Positions 35,702 to 49,560 of a stretch of DNA of 64,000 nucleotides are shown here, in pieces; positions within the stretch are counted from its first letter, which is position 1, and each line of letters opens with the position of its first letter. The position numbers and the translations under genes were made by a program. The DNA comes from Dactylorhiza incarnata (lineage: Eukaryota > Streptophyta > Magnoliopsida > Asparagales > Orchidaceae): NCBI GenBank assembly GCA_033032865.1, contig JAWHQI010000049.1, positions 6,510,001 to 6,574,000 of the forward strand, given 5' to 3'. The notes under the pieces were generated by a model. It had not been told where the DNA came from. It saw nothing but the letters and a program-made list of their open reading frames with translations, and did no database searches.

Positions 35702-36555
35702 ATGGTGAAAGAGCCATCCGAGGATGGGCGCGCCTTCTGCGTCCGCGATTTCTGAGCGCACCAATTCCCTAGCTCGCAGACCCTGGGCAAGGAGCTGGCG
35801 GACGTCGAGAACCACTACCTGCCACCTGGTTATACAACGAGGCAGCCAGCCCCTGGTGAGTTCCTCAACACGCTCTACGACGGGAAAATTGCCCTCCCCT
35901 TGGCCCATTTCCAGGTGGGGTTGTGGCTGCCCCTATGGCCTAAGGTGCGCCAGGTCTTTCGATACTTCAGGATGATCCCCGCGCAGGTCAACTCCAACGT
36001 GATCAGCGTCTTGGTCGCCTATGCCTGCTACCTGAGCGAGGAGAAGATCGAGTTCAACCTCTCTGCTTTAAGCAAGATCCTGGCCCTGAAGGCGACTAGC
36101 GATATCACCTTGTTCTTCACCAGCGTGTGCGTCAAGGTCGGCTAGATGCTCAACAAGGTCCATCACTGGACCGACAAATTAGTTCTGGTGAGAGGCAACT
36201 TCGGGAACATTCCCTTCGCCCCAATTCAGAAGGCAGAGACGGAGTACAGGCTGCCTCACTTGAAAGGGGAGGCGTTGGACTTGTACCTTTTCCTAAAGAA
36301 CAAGGTCATGGACGTGGTCTTCCTGCGGCGAGGCGTGGATCAGCTCGCCTTCATAAATCCGGGTGCGGGTAAGTCCTGGGTAGTGCCCACCGCGCCCCCT
36401 CCTGATCCTATGCTCTGGGCTTGGATTGTAGTTAACAGTCATATTATCTTGCAGGTGAGTGCGCCATCCGCACCCGCCCCCCTTGCGATGCCTCACGACA
36501 TCAATCAAGTGAGCCCCACCTCGAGGGGGCGGTGGTTTCGGTGGATAGCGGGATG
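35702..36555 (+). pseudogene. Antisense unit B, 5' part, Transposase_28-like (putative gypsy-type transposon domain)
   Basis: The frame from ATG 35702 reads MVKEPSEDGRAFCVRDF, a stop at 35753, then YLPPGYTTRQPAPGEFLNTL, KIALPLAHFQVGLWLPLWP, VFRYFRMIPAQVNSNVISVL and EEKIEFNLSALSKILAL. The last blocks match the plant domain PF04195, a putative gypsy-type transposon domain, known from plant gypsy extra ORFs. A second stop (TAG at 36143-36145) replaces a likely tryptophan before MLNKVHHWTDKLVLV. A GTAAGT donor at 36369 and a TTGCAG acceptor ending at 36454 define an intron that keeps the frame. The unit is cut at 36555 by the CCCCC-flanked insertion and continues at 53111. Function is unknown. 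Confidence 0.72.
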
Positions 36556-39296
36556 CCCCCTGTCACAACCCGCATTTTCCCAAGAATATAATACATATTA
36601 TCAGAGGAAGGGGAAAATACACGTCGTTATGCCACGCCTGCATGAGACGACTACAGACGCTCAGGCGAACACTCCTTACGATAACTTTACGAAAGGCATA
36701 TATATGTTTGAGATAAAATGAAGATTTACATTTTTAGCTTAGGACCGCGGCCCTCAGTCCGGTGGATCACTACTCCACAAGTAGGAAGCTAACATATGCA
36801 GCGGAAAATAGGTTTATTTTTAGCCTACATGAGCATGACGATAAACATCCAAGACATGATATGCACATATCTATGTTTAGTATAGTAAGAAAGGATTTCT
36901 ATGATTTTTCAAAGTAGGTGACATTTATTTAAGGCCATGATATGCAAGAATGACATTTTTATATCCATAGAGTAACTAATGCATCCTAGCATAAAGCTTC
37001 CCAGAAAGCAAGTAGGTAAACAACCCAAAAGTAACAGCAAAACTACTAGCAAGTAATCTAAAGATAAAAACCATACGGGCGCCAACAACTGACACGAACC
37101 CGCAGGAAAGAAGGAAAACAACAAAAAACTGCCTCTTACCTAGAAGAGAGGAAGGGCCTCGACAGAAAAACTGAACGACGCCGCTCTAACTCCTGCGGCA
37201 GCTAAGACCTGAACCTGAGACATTCATAAGAAAAGAATGTCTCAGCCCAAAGGGGTGCAAGAAAACCAAGGTTAGCAGCACCAGAAGTAAAAGAGTACAG
37301 GAAAGAAAAACTAAGCAGATAAACATCTATAATCTTACAACAACCCGAGCCAGCTCAAACGAGTGCACTCGGTAAGAAGAAAAGCCTGCACCATAAGGTA
37401 ATAGTCAACACAATCAAATCCCACCACGTGTCCTCCATTGAGGCTCAGAGGTGATGGTCATACATATAATATCATAATACACATATGTAAGCATATATGT
37501 TTATAAGAACTTGAGACTGATCAGCTCGAGGGAAAAGCGTCCCCCAAAAGAAGACACTGCGATGGTGGTATCTTCACTAACGCCCGCAACCCAAAAACCA
37601 AACAGGAGTGCTGCGGCGGTGACTCCAATCCACCCAAACCAACAGCCCAAAAGAGGCACTATGGCGGTGACCTTTAGCTCACACGCTCAACAGACTCACA
37701 CATAGCACCAGAAGCAGGGTGCATCATATACATAAGTATATGCATATACATATAAGTATATAACTATACCACGGTGCAGTTCACCTGAGAACACTCAGGA
37801 CATTAGACAACGAAGATCATAGAGATCAAGAACCACTCACCCAAACTGTCCCGGAGAATTAGACAACATAGCATACGTAGCTCATAAATCCAACATAACA
37901 AACAGAGGAGTGCCAGGCGGGGGAATAGGATTTCAGAAAGCCGACACCATGACAGGTCTGGTGTCGGAACAAGATGAAGAAAAACATAACACGAAGGCCA
38001 AACACCTGAACAATACTCAACGGTTCATTTGAAAACACTTGGCGAGTCCAAACTTGACTCCTAACGAACTTCTTGTAACAGTACGATGAATAAGGCACGA
38101 CAAGACACCATAAATGATCACTTTTCTGTAAGGATGAAATTGTCAATGATTGGAACGGGTGAAAAGCTCGAATCCAAAAATGCAACTACAAGACATTCCT
38201 CATTAACAAATAATGGTTTCGTTGAATCATCGAGCACTAGCAATGAAAATTCCCAGGGAGTTTAGGATCTAATTCCACGTACCCGCCGGGAATTAGGAAA
38301 CAAAATCCCTGGGAATTTAACCGGCTAGACCATCAGAACATAGCCAACAAAACCATCCAGATCTCACTCGAGGCGGCAATGTGGATCAATACAAGAGCAA
38401 AAAGATGAACACAACAGCTAGCTGACACACAACTAATATGGCAACGACTAAACAAATCACGGGACTAGCTTCCTAAAACAGCTTATATAATATCATCCTA
38501 ACTCCTATAAGAAAGATCAAATGAACATAGCAGCCCCCATATAAAGGTATAAAACTCCCATCTGATTAAGCATAGCAGCCCCAAAAATTAGTACCCCTAC
38601 TGAATAATAAGTTTCTTATAAAGCAACCCACAAATAGGATTCTATAAGGCAGCCCCCAACATAATAAATTTTATATTTGATACAGGGAAATAGACTTTAG
38701 CATTTGCACTATAAGTAATAAGCCATATAAAAAATTTGTTCACTTATCTATAGAACGAAGCGGCCAATGATTTGAAGCGATTATAAGGCCTCGAAACCAA
38801 AATACATCTATATAACCTCCAAGTTAACAATATTAATAACTTGCCAAAAACTTCGGGAACTAACACGAAACATTCCCAAGAAATTTAACATCTAATTCCC
38901 CCTAAACAGAGCATTATAAAAAGGCGGCCACCAACAATTAGAGCATAAAACAGCGGCCCCAATTAGACAAATATAACAGCAGCCCCCCAAGTTAGAACAT
39001 AAATAGGGCAGCCCCAAAAGAAATGAAATAACCAATGGATCTGACTGCAGCTGCCCCCAAAAGAGTTTTATAAGGCTGCCCCAAGTTAAAATTTCAGAAT
39101 AGATTTGTATGTATATTTTATCCATCCAGATCTTTATGTAATGCATAGAATAAGCCTATATATGTATATATATTACCCATCCAGAACTCTGCTCTTAAGG
39201 TATATGCAAGATTAACCAACTGAAATGATTAGGAACTAGCCAAATGGACCGAGCATATATATATCCAAGAAATTTCTGTGCATAGAACCAGGAAAT

Positions 39297-39418
39297 TTCA
39301 ACAAATAACCCAGGAATTTCTAGCATACAAACCCGGAACATCTTAGGAAATAACCCAGGAATTTCTAGCATACAAACCAGGAACATCTTAGGAAATAACC
39401 CAGGAATTTCTAGCATGA
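39297..39418. repeat. About 48-bp tandem repeat, 2.5 copies (also in LTR2 near 46937-47058)
   Basis: AAATAACCCAGGAATTTCTAG followed by CATACAAACCAGGAACATC is repeated, and the second LTR has the same array. Confidence 0.8.
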
Positions 39419-39788
39419 ATCAGGGCCACCAGCCCATAAATTCCTCACAAAAGAACATTTCTAATAATGTAAATCCTGGGAGAACAAACCAAACAGCAAC
39501 CATCCCCCATATCCATAGGAAACAAGAAACACTTTGCAATTGTGCAATCTGGAAGGATAACCAACAGCCACCAGCCGAATGTTCCCGAAACGAAACAAAA
39601 GAACATTTCTAATAATGTAAATCTGGAAAGATAAATTAACCAAGCAGCTACCAGCCCATATTCCCCCAATAAAATTCTAACATTATAACCTGGAAGAAGC
39701 CTGTAGAGCAAACTCATAATCGGCCAATGCATAGCATAATAACCTAGGATTTTGCTAACATAAAACTCAAAATCTGCTAGCATATTAA

Positions 39789-41138
39789 GGCTCTGTTTGG
39801 CGCGGCTGCAGCGACTGGAGAAGCAGTGGTGGAATAATCAGCTGTTCTGCAGAGTGGTGGCTGAATCTGTGAATCTGTTTGGAAGAACAGTTGTTGATGT
39901 GCTGTTTCAAACAGAGAAGCTGTTAAGCTGTTTGGCAAAACAACTGTTAACCTGTTTGGCAAAACAGCTGTGCGTTTTGAATATTTTTTTTTAAATTAGA
40001 GATAAACAACAATTAATTATAATAAATTAACTTAGTGTACATAAATAGTAAGCACTTTGATATTCTACCATAAAATAAAGCACACTAATTAATAGGTTTT
40101 TCCAAGACAAAACTCGTAAATGTGATCCGCCTCGAACATGCATCAACGCTTTCGATCATCGAACATGCATCAACGCCGATATCCCATCATCTTTCGATAT
40201 TACCATCTAAATTATCAAACATAAAAAACAATCCAAATAAAATTAACACAACATTATGAATGTATCCAAACATTTGCAACATTATAAATGGATCCAAACA
40301 ACATTATAACATTCAAAACGGGTAATAACACAACATTTGAATAGATCCAAAACATTCATAACAAGTAAAAACCACAACATAAATAACAAGTAAAAAGCAC
40401 AACATATGAATGGATCAATTACATTCTACAACGATTCCTATAATGCCTGAAAAAAAATTAGATCTAAATTTTAACAATGATTTCTACAGTTAAGGGGGGA
40501 AGAAATGAGAGGAGGAGCTATACATATACTGCCGGCGGCGAAGGAGTTGCTGGAAGGAGTCAAGTATAGCCTGCGAACATCAAAATAGGAGTACCTCAAG
40601 CAGTCAGAAGTGGTTCTGGAAGAAGAAATTCGAACGACCCCAACTGGCGATGGAAGAAGGAATGCCGACCTTGGAGCTTCTTCGGCTGGGAGATGTCGTC
40701 GAGGATGAGGAGGAGGAAGGGCCGCTGGGAGATGTTGTCGTCGACCGTGAGGAAGAAGAAGTGCAACTGGAAGAACTGGGAGATCGCCGTCGGTTACCGA
40801 CCTTGGAGCTTCTTCGGCTGGGAGATGTCGTCGAGGATGAGGAGGAGGAAGGGCCGCTGGGAGATGTTGTCGTCGACCGTGAGGAAGAAGAAGTGCGGCT
40901 GGAAGAAATGGGAGATCGCCGCTGGGTCGTAGACAGAAGTCTGGGTCGCCCTAGGGCAAGAGGAATCGCGCCGCTTCCGCGATCAGGAGTCGTGAAAAAT
41001 AATCACGACTCCAAAATCGTAGTTTATCGGGATTTTTGAGTGGTGGCTGTTTCTACTGCTGGCCCTAAATTTCTGTTTGGCGGGGCGTTTTAAAAATCTG
41101 CGGCGTGCAGCTCTCAAAACGCCCCGCCAAACAGAGCC
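39789..41138. mobile_element. Non-autonomous PIF/Harbinger-like element in LTR1
   Basis: Ends are GGCTCTGTTTGGC and GCCAAACAGAGCC, flanked by TAA at 39786-39788 and 41139-41141. The paralogous LTR2 reads CATATTAATATACCC at about 47412-47426, the uninterrupted site, so both boundaries and the 3-bp target are certain. The 3-bp TAA target and GGC(T/C)...TGTTTGG ends fit PIF/Harbinger. At 1350 bp with no recognisable transposase it is non-autonomous. The left 170 bp contain repeated CTGTTTGGCAAAACA. Confidence 0.92.
40650..41039 (+). other. Acidic open frame with 132-bp internal duplication inside the PIF-like element
   Basis: An open frame of 129 codons is made mainly of a tandem 132-bp duplication (40665-40796 and 40797-40928), giving LELLRLGDVVEDEEEEGPLG twice. 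It has no recognised domain. It could be a relic of the element's first gene, but a low-complexity frame kept open by duplication is equally likely. Confidence 0.35.
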
Positions 41139-42103
41139 TAATATACCCAGAAATTTTTAATACCAGCCAGAAAAATGGGTTAAGCATAAAACAGGAATCT
41201 GCATATATATGTCCAGAAATGTTGTTAACAGGAACTAAGGGAACTGCTAGCATAAGCTCCAAATCAGGGCCACGATCAGTAAAGAAACGGAAAGGAGATA
41301 AAGAGGAGGAGGAGGAAGAGTTTTCTTGCCTTGATTCAACCGATGACTCGCCGGATCGCGACCAGCTTGCCGATGCCCTAACCCCGGCGACGAAGTCAAG
41401 CCCTGCCAACAAAGACTAGCTCCGGCAACCCCACCAAAACTCCACCGACGGCCTTCATCTCCGACGCCCGGCGCTACCGGCGAAAGCCCTAGCTCGCCTC
41501 TATCACCCTCTCGACGAAGCCGGCGCCATCGGGGAAGGGAAAAAGGATCTGCCGGCTTTGATAAAAACAATTGTATATATGTATATAAAAAAATACTTTT
41601 ATTTATAAGCTTTATATATAACTTTTATATATAACTTATATATATATAACTTATATATATATATATGAATATATATGATTGCATATATATTACCTACGCA
41701 CGTTTGTGAAACTTCATGTATGCGTAAATAAACCTAAACTCTCCTTTCTATAAAAATTTCAAGCATGCATACACATAATACATGTATTTGTATACATTTA
41801 TAATAACATGTTTATAAAAAAATTTACACGTGCTTATAATTACATATGTATACATATATACGTATTTATATACACATTTACATTCAAAAAAAATCTAAAT
41901 ATATACGTATATATATATATATATTTCTTAATAGATATTTTCTTAACGTGTATTGCATAAACGACTCGACGAACGACGACGTTTCCGAAAACGGTAACGC
42001 CCTTTCGCATCGACGCCCTGAATTAACATCTCGTTTTCAAATAATTATTATTAATTCCATATGTTTTATTAAAATAATTATAAGAAAAACCCGGGGCGTT
42101 ACA

Positions 42104-44193
42104 GCCTCCCCTCCTAACAAAAAGTTTCGCCCCGAAACTTTGCAACAACGATACCGAACAAGGGAAACACGAGGAAGACTTACCAGGGAAACTAGCCAAA
42201 ATGATGAGGATAGGACTCCTTCACCATAGGGATAGACTTTCTTCGCAACTCCCGCACTTGCTTCTCCACGATACGAACATGCTGGTCTACATAGGACAGA
42301 CTTGGTTGCAACACTGGCACAGAATCTAGAACAAGGAGAGAGCACTCCAGGGCAAGGAACTAGGCCAGGAAAAAGTCACACTGCAACAACTCATCTAACC
42401 GAATGCGCAACTCTCGCAACACACGTAGGGCCAAAGGGTACAGTGCCTTAGCAATAGGGCGGGTACCTGGCTCAAGGTCAGAAACAAACTCCTCAACTCT
42501 CACAGGTAGAAGAACTAGGGGGATTAACTGGGAAAACATCAGGGAACTCCCGCGCCACAGGAAAAACCTCGATACATTACAAACTGAAAACGGTTTCTAG
42601 CGTAGAAACAAGGTAAGCAACACCATGGAATGCTAAAAGTTCCTGGCACACACCGCAGAACTAATCGGGGAAAACACATCGCGGAAAACCAAACACGCTC
42701 GAGGGTTGACCGATGTCCAGCTTAAAGACCAATCGCTTTACCTTGCGTTGTATAACAGCATCAAACCTGGACAACCAGCCCAAACCCAAAAATCACAACG
42801 ACAACTCCAGGTCTAGCATCTTTAGGTTAACAAAAGTTACGAAACCACCCGAGAGGATAGGACAACTCTGAAAGCCCTGATTCGACACCACAGAAACAAC
42901 AGAAGGGAATCTTAACACTAAGGGGATCACTAACCCGATCGAGGGTCAAACCACGACGCTCTACTAAAGTCCTAGCCACGCACAAGTGGGTAGCACCAGA
43001 ATCGAGAAGCACGCGCGCCTAACGATTCTTTACCTTAAATTCTCCTATAAAATTGGATACGCAACTAATCGAGCGAAAACAATCTAGTACAAACGCTGAA
43101 AGCTAAGAGTTAGATTAGAATCTAACCTGAAATCACCTATGGGGAAAAACTGCTCAACAATCGATAACCTAACGATGACCGCATGCGAAGCTCTATAGCC
43201 AATATCGAGTAAAACTCAAATAAAAAAGAAGGCACGCTCAACATCCTCTACCTTAACTCGCACAGAATTGAGATAACAAAAATCCAAATCCACATTCGCA
43301 AGCCAACGAATAAACTAGGTCAAAACCTTAACCTGAAAACACCTGGGCAGAAAAACTGCGCTTGCTTCACAACCATTTGCCTCAACAACGCCTCGATACT
43401 CCGACGCAACTCCTTAGTCACCGCCTCACTAAGCGCACCTAAGGGTTTCCCCCTCTAACTGGAGAGCCGACTCCGACGCACGACGCTCTGGAGTCGACTG
43501 CAATTACAAACAAACACCTCAATACACCTAGCTTAAGACGCAACAGCTAGGAACTAGAATTTCCTAACTCGATACAGATCAGAAAAGAGTAGATACTTGC
43601 TCTTGCTGTTATCTTGCTCTGGGAGTTTATGAAATGATGTTATGCTAAACTTAGGATGGTATACCATCATCCTGCCAACTTATGTGCATATAATATAAAT
43701 GCATGAATGTCAAATTTTATTTCAAATCATGTGTGTACGAGCGTCATCATGTATGTCTTTAGCTTGACACACGTGCTAATGCTATGTTATGATGTATATG
43801 CAGTGCTATGCAATCTAAAAAGGCCTTAATCCATGTTATAAGCGGCGTAAACATGCGATCTTATGCATCCCATACTACATATTATCGCATGTAACGAAAA
43901 AGAAAAACGAGCTAATGGACACGCATGCGACCTACGTTATGCATCCCATACTACATAACAGTCGTATGTTGTCACCTATGAGGATCCATATACAAACACA
44001 TATTATGCATCTCATACTACATAATATGTCTCATATACTTCTTATCATGCTATGGGTGTAGTGTTCATGCTTCAGCCAAGACATACTGATGACCCTTCGG
44101 TGTGTGTATGCAATGAATGACGATTCTCACCAGGCGGTTAACCGGGCTACCAGACTATCACAACAACCCGGCTAACCTATCTCTGATACCAAC
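42104..44193 (-). pseudogene. Internal region of the long-LTR element with gypsy protease remnant
   Basis: The minus-strand frame at 42827-43012 begins LLDSGATHLCVARTLVERRG followed by LTLDRVSDPLSV, an aspartic protease of gypsy type with intact DSGAT. Upstream on the minus strand (about 43440-43360) a gag-like stretch (SEAVTKELRRSIEALLRQM) can be read. No RT, RNase H or integrase is visible. The region runs from purine tract (42104-42140, CCTCCCCTCC in plus) to primer site (44181-44193). Either pol was deleted or the element always relied on others. Confidence 0.75.
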
Positions 44194-47100
44194 TGTCACA
44201 ACCCTCATTTTCCCAAGAATATAATACATATTATCAGAGCAAGGGGAATATACGTGTCGTGATGCCATGCCTGCAGGAGACGACTACAGACGCTCAGGCG
44301 AACACTCCTTACGATAACTTTACGAAAGACATATATATGTTTGAGATAAAAAGAAGATTTACATTTTTAGCTTAGGACCGCGTCCCTTAGTCTGGTGGAT
44401 CACTACTCCACAAGTAGAAAGCTAACATACGCAGTGGAAAGTAGGTTTGTTTTTAGCCTACATGAGCATGACGATAAACATCCAAGACATGATATGCACA
44501 TATCTATGTTTAGTATAGTAAGAAAGGATTTTCTACGATTTTTCAAAGTATGTGACATTTATTTAAGACCATGATATGCAAGAATGACATTTTTATATCC
44601 ATAGAGTAACTAATGCATCCTAGCATAAAGCTTCCCAGAGAGCAAGTAGGTAAACAACCCAAAAGTAATAGCAAAACTACTAGCAAGTAATCTAAAGATA
44701 AAAGCCATACGGGCGCCAACAACTGACACGAACCCGCAGGAAAGAAGGAAAACAGCAAAAAACTGCCTATTACCTAGAAGAGAGGAAGGGCCTCGACAGA
44801 AAAACTGAACGACGCCGCTCTAACTCCTGCGGCAGCTAAGACCTGAACCTGAGACATTCATAAGAAAAGAATGCCTCAGCCCAAAGGGGTGCAAAAAAAC
44901 CAAGGTTAGCAGCACCAGAAGTAAAAGAGTGCAGGAAGGAAAAACTAAGCAGATAAACATCTATAATCTTACAACAACCCGAGCCAGCTCAAACGAGTGC
45001 ACTCGGTAAGAAGAAAAGCCTGCACCAGAAGGTAATAGTCAACACAATCAAAGCCCACCACGTGTCCGCCATTGCGGCTCAGAGGTGATGGTCATACATA
45101 TAATATCATAATACACATATGTAAGCATATATGTTTATAAAAACTTGAGACTGATCAGCTCGAGGGAAAAGCGTCTCCCAAAAGAAGGCACTGCAACGGT
45201 GGTATCTCCACTAACGCCTGCAACCCAAAAACCAAACAGGAGTGCTGCGGCAGTGACTCCAAACCACCCAAACCAACAACCCAAAAGAGGCACTATGGCG
45301 GTGACCTTTAGCTCACACGCTCAACAGACTCACACATAGCACCAGAAGCAGGGTGCATAATCATATACATAAGTATATGCATATACATATAAGTATATAA
45401 CTATACCACGGTGCAGTTCACCTGAGAACACTCAGGAAATTAGACAACGAAGATCATAGAGATCAATAACCACTCACCCAAACTGTCCCGGAGAATTAGA
45501 CAACATAGCATACTTAGCTCATAAATCCAACATAGCAAACAGAGGAGTGCCAGGCGGGGGAACAGGATTTCAGAAAACCGACACCATGACAGGTCTGGTG
45601 TCGGAACAAGACGAAGAAAAACATAACACGAAGGCCAAACACCTGAACAATACTCAACGGTTCATTTGAAAATACTTGGCGAGTCCAAACTTGACTCATA
45701 ACAAACTTCTTGTAACAGTACGATGAATAAGGCACGACAAGACACCATAAATGATCACTTTTCTGTAAGGATGAAATTGTCAATGATTGGAACGGGTGAA
45801 AAGCTCGAATCCAAAAATGCAACTACAAGACATTCCTCATTAGCAAATAATAGTTTCGTTGAATCATCGAGCACTAGCAATGGAAATTCCCAGGGAGTTT
45901 AGGATCTAATTCCCCGTACCCGCCGGGAATTAGGAAACAAAATTCCAGGGAATTTAACCGGCTAGACCATCAGAACATAGCCAACAAAACCATCCAGATC
46001 TCACTCGAGGCGGCAATGTGGATCAATACAAGAGCAAAAAGATGAACACAACAGCTAGCTGACACACAACTAATATGGCAGCGACTAAACAAATCACGGG
46101 ACTAGCTTTCTAAAACGGCTTATATAATATCATCCTAACTCCTATAAGAAAGATCATATGAACATATCAGCCGTCATATAAAGGTATAAAACTCCCATCT
46201 GATTAAGCATAGCAGCCCCAAAAATTAGTACCTCTACTGAATAATAAGTTTCTTATAAAGCAACCCACAAATAGGATTCTATAAGGCAGCCCCCAACATA
46301 ATAAATTTTATATTTGATACAGGGAAATAGACTTTAGCATTTGCACTATAAGTAATAAGCCATATAAAAATATTTGTTCACTTATCTATAGAGCGAAGCG
46401 GCCAATGATTTGAAGCGATTATAAGGTCTCGAAAACAAAATACATCTATATAACCTCTAAGTTAACAATATTAATAACTTGCCAAAAACTTCGGGAACTA
46501 ACACGAAACATTCCCAGGAAATTTAACATCTAGTTCCCCCTAAACAGAGCATTATAAAAAGGCGGCCACCAACAATTAGAGCATAAAACAGCGGCCCTAA
46601 TTAGACAAATATAACAGCAGCCCCCCAAGTTAGAACATAAATAGGGCAGCCCCAAAAGAAATGAAATAACCAAAGGATCCGACTACAGCTGCCCCCAAAA
46701 GAGTTTTATAAGGCAGCCCCAAGTTAAAATTTCAGAATAGATTTGTATGTATATTTTATCCATCCAGATCTTTATGTAATGCATAGAATTAGCCTATATA
46801 TGTATATATATTACCCATCCAGAACTCTGCTCATAAGGTATATGCAAGATTAACTAACTGAAATGATTAGGAACTAGCCAAATGGACCGAGCATATATAT
46901 ATCCAAGAAATTTCTATGCATAGAACCAGAAAATTTCAGCAAATAACCCAGAAATTTCTAGCATACAAACCCGGAACATCTTAGGAAATAACCCAGGAAA
47001 TTCTAGCATACAAACCAGGAACATCTTAGGAAATAACCCAGGAATTTCTAGCATGAATTAGGGCCACCAGCCCATAAAATCCTCACAAAAGAACATTTCT

Positions 47101-47610
47101 AATAATGTAAATCCTGGGAGAACAAACCAAACAGCGACCATCCCCCATATTCATAGGAAACAAGAAACACTTTGCAATTGTGCAATCTGGAAGGATAACC
47201 AACAGCCGAATGTTCCCAAAACGAAACAGAAGAACATTTCTAATAATGTAAATCTGGAAAGATAAATTAACCAAGCAGCTACCAGCCCATATTTCCCCCA
47301 ATAAAATTCTAACATTATAACCTGGAAGAAGCCTGTAGAGCAAACCCATAATCGGTCAATGCATAGCATAATAACCTAGGATTTTGCTAACATAAAACTC
47401 AAAATCTGCTAGCATATTAATATACCCAGAAATTTTTAATACCAGCCAGGAAAATGGGTTAAGCATAAAACAGGAATCTGCATATATATGTCCAGAAATG
47501 TTGTTAACAGGAACTAGGGGAACTGCTAGAATAAGCTCCAAATCAGGGCCACGATCAGTAAAGCAACGGAAAGGAGATAAAGGGGAGGAGGAGGAAGAGT
47601 TTTCTTGCCT

Positions 47611-48926
47611 TGTGAAAGTGCACAGTTTACCTCACTAGAATTCTCTAGAGGGGGGGGGGGGGGTGAATAGAGATTAAAAATTATTTTGTGCAAAGTTAAT
47701 ATATATATGTGTATGATCACAGATTATAGCTTCCCACACACCAACAAGAATTAAACAAGTAAAGAAAGTAAATGCAAGAAAAGAAATCACAGCACAACAC
47801 AAGAAAATATAGTGGTTCCCCAAACTTTGAGTAGTCCACTCTTCTACCCCCTTGGTAGGAATTCACTATCTTGCACTGAGTCTTTTGATAAGGAGACTCA
47901 TAGAACCATCCTGAGTCTTTTGACAAGGAGACTCTTAGAACCAACTGAGTCTTTTGACAAGGAGACTCTTAGAACCAGTACACTGAATTTTTTGAAGAGA
48001 GATTCTAAAAACTCTTTTACAATGTTATAAGTAAGTAAGAAAGAAAGAAATAAGAACAAGTATGAATCTTCTTCCTAGCAAGAAGATTGGAAGCACAAGA
48101 AGTGAATTGAATCTTTCTTCTATAGAGAGAAGAAGATTTGCAGACTTTCTCTCTTTGTGAGAGCTATCAGATTTTGCAGCAGTGTGATTTCAGAAGCAGA
48201 AGAAGAAGAAGAAGTTGAATGTTGCTGCAGAGCTTTTTCTCAATTTCTCTCTTTTCTCTTGGGAGCTTTTCCTCTATTTCAAAGTGTATGTGGTGGATCA
48301 CTCAACTATCATTTTCTGCCCTCTTTATTTATAGCTCTGTGTATTCAAAATAATGCTATAGGAGAATAATTAATCAGCAGTCAGAAAAATAGAAAGATGA
48401 AAATGTTTCCATAATATTTATTTCTGTAGAAGGAAAGAACCAATTCAGATTTCAAATAATATCTAAATAAGTTAAATCAAATTAGCCAAGAATCAGATAT
48501 ACGGAAAGAATGATTCAGAACGGCTATAAAATATTGACACTTATTCCATATAAATCAGATCTATTGAAAGAAGGAAAGAGATCTGGCACATATTTAAATC
48601 TGTCATATAAATCGACGTGCGTCGATTACCATTCGACGTAAGCGTCGAATTCATCCTGGCTGGACGTCGAGAGAAGAATAAGGAAGGTGCGTCGACTAAG
48701 GTGCGTCAACTTCTCTATATGCGTCGACTAGAAATCAGAGTAGCGTCGACAACACATACGTCGAAATCTTCCTAAAGTTACTTCGACTAAATCTGAAGGG
48801 AACGTCGACTACAGCTCGACGTTGCGTCGAATACTATTAGACGCATATTTACTTAACCTTGTTTTTCTTTCTTAGAATTCATATTCAACTTAATTCAAGG
48901 GGTTAAGAGAAATCATTTCCCCAACA
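47611..48926 (-). mobile_element. Solo LTR (copia-like) in LTR2
   Basis: It runs TGTGAAAG to CCCCAACA, with CCT (or CCTT) repeated on both sides. LTR1 has the uninterrupted site CTTGCCTTGATTC. The context TCTAGAGGGGGGG...TGAATAG and the minus-strand TATA (reverse of TATTTATAGC near 48327) resemble known plant copia LTRs. No internal region is present. It contains a 14-base G run at about 47650-47664. The flanking duplication is shorter than the usual 5 bp. Confidence 0.8.
47876..47985. repeat. About 35-bp tandem repeat, three copies
   Basis: CTGAGTCTTTTGACAAGGAG followed by ACTCTTAGAACCA begins at 47876, 47911 and 47945. Confidence 0.9.
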
Positions 48927-49319
48927 CCTTGATTCAACCGATGACTCGCTGGATCACGACTAGCTTGCCGATGCCCTAACCCCGGCGACGAAGTTAAGCC
49001 CTGCCAACAAAGACTAGCTCCGACAACCCCACCAAAACTCCACCGACGTCCTTCATCTCCGACGCCCGGCGCTACCGGCGAAAGCCCTAGCTCGCCTCTA
49101 TCACCCTCTCGACGAAGCCGGCGCCATCGGGGAAGGGAAAAAGGATCTGCCGGCTTTGATAAAAACAATTGTATATATGTATATAAAAAAATACTTTTAT
49201 TTATAAGCTTTATATATAACTTTTATATATAACTTATATATCTATATTAATAAGGCTCTTCACTTTCTAAGGATTGTCAAGACCGTCGGTCAAAGGAAAT
49301 GACCGTTTTGCCCCTACAC

Positions 49320-49560
49320 GGCCGCAAAATTCGCGGTTCACGCGGGGTGGGGCGGGTGTGCGCGACGCAGTCTGGTCGGGTGCGGGCGGGCGCGTGCTGG
49401 TGCTATCAGGGCGCGGACGCGAACGGGTGCGCGAGGTCGGGGCTGGGCGGGTGCGCGCGGGCGGGTGCGGGTGCGGGTGCGCGAGGTCGGGGCTGGGCTG
49501 GTGCGCGCGGGCGGGTGCGGGTCCGCGCTGGTGGGGCTGGGCTGGTGCGGGCGGGGGTTC
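49320..49560. repeat. G-rich short repeats inside the Helitron
   Basis: GCGGGTGCGGGTGCGGG and GCGAGGTCGGGGCTGGGC recur, with very high G skew. Several GGG runs could form G-quadruplexes. Long open frames here are compositional. Confidence 0.75.

Larger units (their letters stand above)
36561..42103 (-). repeat. LTR1 of the long-LTR element (3' LTR)
   Basis: It is about 4.19 kb without the PIF-like element at 39789-41138. It contains scattered GCAGCCCC motifs (about 38525-39080), a 48-bp tandem repeat around 39300-39420, and AT-rich dinucleotide tracts at 41580-41930. No gene is seen. Confidence 0.93.

Noticed and set aside
42827..43012. Functional host aspartic protease
   Set aside because: The DSGAT frame lies between LTR, purine tract and primer site of a minus-strand gypsy-type element, so it is a retroelement relic.
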